Shown here: piece by piece, positions 60,352-64,000 of the stretch
Numbering within the stretch: position 1 is the stretch's first letter
Layout: every line of letters starts with the position of its first letter
Assembly: GCA_005765155.1 (NCBI GenBank)
Contig: VCCP01000001.1
Span: 1,860,001-1,924,000 of the forward strand
Direction of reading: 5' to 3'
DNA: 64,000 nt
Origin: Zelopaecilomyces penicillatus
Taxonomy: Eukaryota > Ascomycota > Sordariomycetes > Hypocreales > Pseudodiploosporaceae
The notes under the pieces: model-generated
What the model saw: only the letters and a program-made list of their open reading frames with translations
The model's database searches: none
Told to the model about the DNA's origin: nothing
Made by a program: the position numbers and the translations under genes

Positions 60352-63300
60352 ATAATGAGAGCAGCAGTCAGAAATGGGGGTTCCTCAGGACTGAACCTTT
60401 CTGGGCAACGCCTCCGACTCATACATGATGTGTATAGTGGCTAAATCTGTATAGGCTGTGCTGATTTCCTTGACTTCGGACGACGTCAGTCTCGCGAATG
60501 CGTTCGAAGGCCGTCGGCATTTTGGGGCCTTCTGTTATGGCGGTAATGTAATGGTGTTGAACATATTGTCGCCAGGTATTAGTTACCAGTGAGGTACATG
60601 CCCATTGAGTATTATGTCGACCGAGACTGTAATATACATGACCAATCAAGGCACGTCGGAATTGGAACTTGAGTTGTTTTGAGGTTGAAAAGGCTTGACT
60701 CCAAGGGCTCATGATGGCGAAACGCCAATAGCAGCTCTCCCGACTTTGGATGAAACGGCTCGAAGGCCGTGAGCGCGAAGAGAAACATTGTTGACATACT
60801 GCGGACAGGACTACTAAATCTATCCAAGGTACCTGAGGGTGCTAAGGCAGGCAGGTGCATTGAGCCAAGGGCAACTGCAGCGGGTTCCTCGAACGAAACT
60901 CCTGGCCCTTATATGCAAGTGCAGTCGCTGGCGCGGTTGCCCGAACTTGTCGGGCATGACTGCCTCTAGCAACAGCACTTGGTCATTCTACCACCAATAT
61001 TCGTACGCACTTTTCCAACACCTCTAGCTGAATAGCGCTTGGCAACACCATTGATGGGACAACCACGCGGTAAATGATTTGAGAACCAATAATATTCCAT
61101 CAATCCTAGTGCCGGACTATATTGCCGTGCAATAGTATTTCAGCAAACTCAGGTAGTCGACTTTGTCGAACTCTCTTAGTGGAATGTAGCGATAGCGGCT
61201 GGAGATGGGGCACTAAACTGGCTTGCAACAAAGACAAAATAACGGGCAGCGCGCCACGTTGCTAATTCAACCAATTGACAAATCCAATTGAATGTTGATC
61301 CGGTGATCGGCGGAAGCATTGGGCATCTCTGCTTTTCAATTGGGACGGTGGATTGCGGATGCAATGGTGAATGGCAGATGGGGACTGGCGGGGCCAGACA
61401 GGTCTTAGCACGCATTATCGTACATTGAAGAGGGACGGCAGGACGGAACCTTTTGGTACGTGGAGGCTGTAGACAGGTACAGCAGCGAAGGACTCCGTAT
61501 TCGCACATGAGTAGTGGGCTGTTGGGTGAATAGCCCCATCCTGAGTCAAAAGGCTGGAAGTTGGTGGCCCAGTACGAAGAAGACAGTGAGGAGGAGCTAA
61601 TCACTGAAAGTGACCAGTCCTGGTCAAAATTTGCTGTTTCTGCCCCCATCCCCATCAGGGACTTCTAAGGCTCACAGGCCCCCTTGCCTCCTGATCAGCA
61701 GGTGGCAGCAAGCAGTGGCTATAGGCGCTGTGGGCGAACCGAAGTTCGGGCGTTAGCGTTGCATGGATTGGGTCATGAGACCTCAATGCATTCCACCAGC
61801 TCTTTAAAACGATGCAGCTTGCCCCTTGGGTCGTGTGTGCATACAGTAGATTACTGTGCGCCCGCGACCACGCAGTTTGCATGTGGACACCTGCGTCTAA
61901 AGTACAGCATGTACGTACATGCATGCATGCAAGTTTTCATACATACCTCACTCTTTGCTGTGATGCTCGAGGACGGCCATGTCCCGAAATGAGGCACCTT
62001 GGAGTGTTGAGACGCATGTACAACTATATCGGACTTACTGATTGATCTAACGGCGATGCTCGTCAAGAACATGCCCAGGTTAGTTAGTGGCTGTGCCTGT
62101 CCGGCTCCGGCTCCGGCTCTGGACATAGAGAACTTCCAGGTCTCGGCCACTACCCATGGTCGATGTTGAGACTTGAGCTTGATGTAAAAGATCAGGATCA
62201 GACATCGTACATGGAGGTTCCATGCCTGCAACGCTTTTCCCCTTTCCTTTCTTTTCTTTGTCCTTTGTGCCTTAACACAGTACACTGCATATATGGCCCT
62301 TGCCCAGACACAGCAACTAATATCAACGTCTATTTTAATGATTCAGTGCCTGCAATGATCGCGTTTTATCACCCAGCGACACAGACACGCCGCTTCAACG
62401 AGTGACGTTCAACATGACGTTGAGCCCCAATGTGACCAAGGTAAAAAGCACCAGGTAAGGAGACAGGGGTATGCTTGCGTCCACGCTATCCAATCCAGAT
62501 GCTGGCTCACTGCATCCATCAGGTTCAACGCTACTGGCCATTTTTTCCCTCTGGCTTTCTGGCATTGCGGACATAAAGGTACAGACAGTACTTCGTTTGG
62601 ATACTTCTTATTATTAGTCGACCAGTATTCTATTCCTTGTCAAGCTGCACTTGAACGAAGTAAGACGCCGGCAATTGAACACGTACCTGAACTACATCTT
62701 TCTGTTTAAGAGGGTACATAATAATCGGCCAGAAGCAAACGGTAGCCGGCAACGACGTAGGATCGAGTTGATGCCAATAATTGTGGCGATGGCTTTCTCA
62801 TCAAGATTCAATAGCCCTGGGACAGAAAGACAAATGTGGTGGGCGACCAGAGGCGTCCAAAGCGAGAGGAAGATGGAGGGGGCTGATGAGGGGGAGGGGC
62901 ACTCAAGGCGAACTCTTGATGTCGCGGGGTTTCAGCAGCTCTTGCCAACTAATTAGCATTTGGCGGTTCTTGCCAGCATCGTCAGCCCCTGACAGATTGA
63001 TAGTCATGTGTCTTGAACCATCTCATCGCTGATTCCCGTCGTGTCTCGCTGTGAGATTTGCATCCTGTCTTCATGTGCAGGTTTATCCATCTCTAACTTT
63101 GTCTCATTGTCCCGCTATGTTGCAAATAGCTGTCTTGGACACGAGATGACGGCTGGCCTACAGTGGTGTGTTCGAAGGACTAAGGTTACGGCATGCGGAA
63201 TTAGGGCACGAGGCTCACAAAATTGCCTCGTCCAAGTCCCATATTTCAGGCCACTCTCAGGGAATAATAGTGCTCCGACAGAGCGGGAGGAACAGCCCAG

Positions 63301-63373
63301 CCGGACCAGGCCAAGTGGCCCTGCTGTGAGTTGTTGGTGCATCAAGCTTGTGGTTAGGCCCCACCCTGCACAC

Positions 63374-63448
63374 CCCTACAGCCAAGCCCCTACAGCCCCT
63401 ACAGCCCCTAAAGCCCTTACAGCCCCTACCGTACAGCCCCTACAGCTT
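63374..63448 (-). repeat. ACAGCCCCT-type short tandem repeat with quadruplex potential on the minus strand
   Basis: C-runs of 3-4 bases at 63387, 63396, 63405, 63414, 63423 and 63437 are spaced mostly every 9 bases. On the minus strand this gives five G-runs with loops of 6, 5, 5 and 5 nt, satisfying the usual G-quadruplex rule of four runs with loops of 1-7 nt. The unit is not the fungal telomere repeat. Confidence 0.75.
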
Positions 63449-64000
63449 GCATGTAGCAGTACAGCCCGTAAAACCATTCTGCCCCTGGCAACAGGTAGTT
63501 GTAGGTACCTGGAGACAACGTGCTAGTATTTGTAGCTCAGAGAGACCCTCATAATTGGTCCATGCCAGGTTAGTCAAGCCTAAAAATGTGTTTTTTTTTT
63601 TTGCTAAGTAAACATGTTAATGTACGTAGATACCTTATATATCTGGTCGTCTAGTTCTACTGCTTAACAGCAGGAGGATGCCTAAAAAGTAGTAGGTAGC
63701 GATTTTGTTACTGTTAAACTACTAATTACCTACTTATGGAGTACTACTTTCATCCCCAAGTCAAGGTAGGTATCCAGTAATTCGTTATCAACTGCCTGTG
63801 GCTACTGTGGCAGTGTGCCTCAAGGAAACGTGATTTTGTTGTTACTGTACGGCCCACCAACGAGGTCCGGCATAAGTACAGTGGGTGTAGCAACAAACCA
63901 TGCAGCAGCCGTCATCACCGGTCTGAAACCTGGTGGCCGGAGAAAGTGGTGGGCAACCACGAGCCTGGTACGCTCCCATGCACAGCGGGTATCACACTGA

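Larger units (their letters stand above)
57157..64000. other. 6.8 kb without a supportable gene
   Basis: After the PFK-2 3' region the sequence resembles the earlier desert: short overlapping frames, no family matches and no splice chain I could build. A 152-codon frame at 57750-58208 has an amphipathic-looking last third but no known domain. Notable sites are a CCCCGGA/TCCGGGG hairpin at 60330-60351, a CGGCTC microrepeat at about 62099-62118, a C-run repeat at 63387-63440 and a T-run at about 63589. The window ends inside this region, so its true length is unknown. Confidence 0.55.

Noticed and set aside
63374..63448. Telomeric repeat array
   Set aside because: The unit is about 9 bp with AGCCCCT; it is not the TTAGGG/CCCTAA hexamer.

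Overview
This is nuclear DNA of a filamentous ascomycete. It carries 15 recognisable eukaryotic genes, most split by 50-140 nt introns with GT..AG borders. The encoded proteins (actin, TOM40, URM1, ELP2, FES1, an AZF1-type zinc-finger protein) read like Sordariomycete, probably Hypocreales, orthologues. The genus is not resolved from sequence alone. No virus, transposon, CRISPR array, rRNA or convincing tRNA was seen. Exon borders below were set by reading-frame continuity and GT/AG sites and are not transcript-verified.

Layout. 1-6.1 kb is a compact housekeeping block: MAU2/SCC4 cohesin loader (+, 5' end outside the window), SF3B4 splicing factor (-), TOM7 (+, five tiny exons) and the FLX1-type mitochondrial FAD/folate carrier (+). 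6.1-27.8 kb is a 21.6 kb stretch with no gene I can support. It ends at a four-finger C2H2 transcription factor of AZF1 type (27.8-29.4 kb, +). After a further 3.6 kb gap come URM1 (-) and ELP2 (+), which face away from each other, then a small serine palmitoyltransferase subunit (-), a mitochondrial GGQ release-factor-like protein (+) and actin (-, six exons). From 45.3 to 57.2 kb lie FES1 (+), mitoribosomal uL5m (-), a ubiquitin-specific protease with a C-terminal CaaX box (+), TOM40 (-) and a 6-phosphofructo-2-kinase whose phosphatase half lacks its catalytic histidine (+). 57.2-64 kb again shows no supportable gene.

How the genes relate. Two themes recur. One is mitochondrial biogenesis: TOM7 and TOM40 of the same import pore, FLX1, uL5m and the release-factor-like protein. 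The other is tRNA wobble-uridine modification: URM1 supplies sulphur for the 2-thio group and ELP2 is part of Elongator, which makes the mcm5 group. The two share a 751 bp divergent intergenic region.

What is unusual. The 21.6 kb desert is the main oddity. It contains six copies of the 9-mer TACGTAGTA (either strand) within 8.8 kb, a 13-bp perfect inverted repeat, long pyrimidine tracts and no convincing coding sequence. A regulatory domain upstream of the AZF1-like gene, or noncoding transcription units, would fit; both are inference. I did not find a clearly novel multi-gene system.
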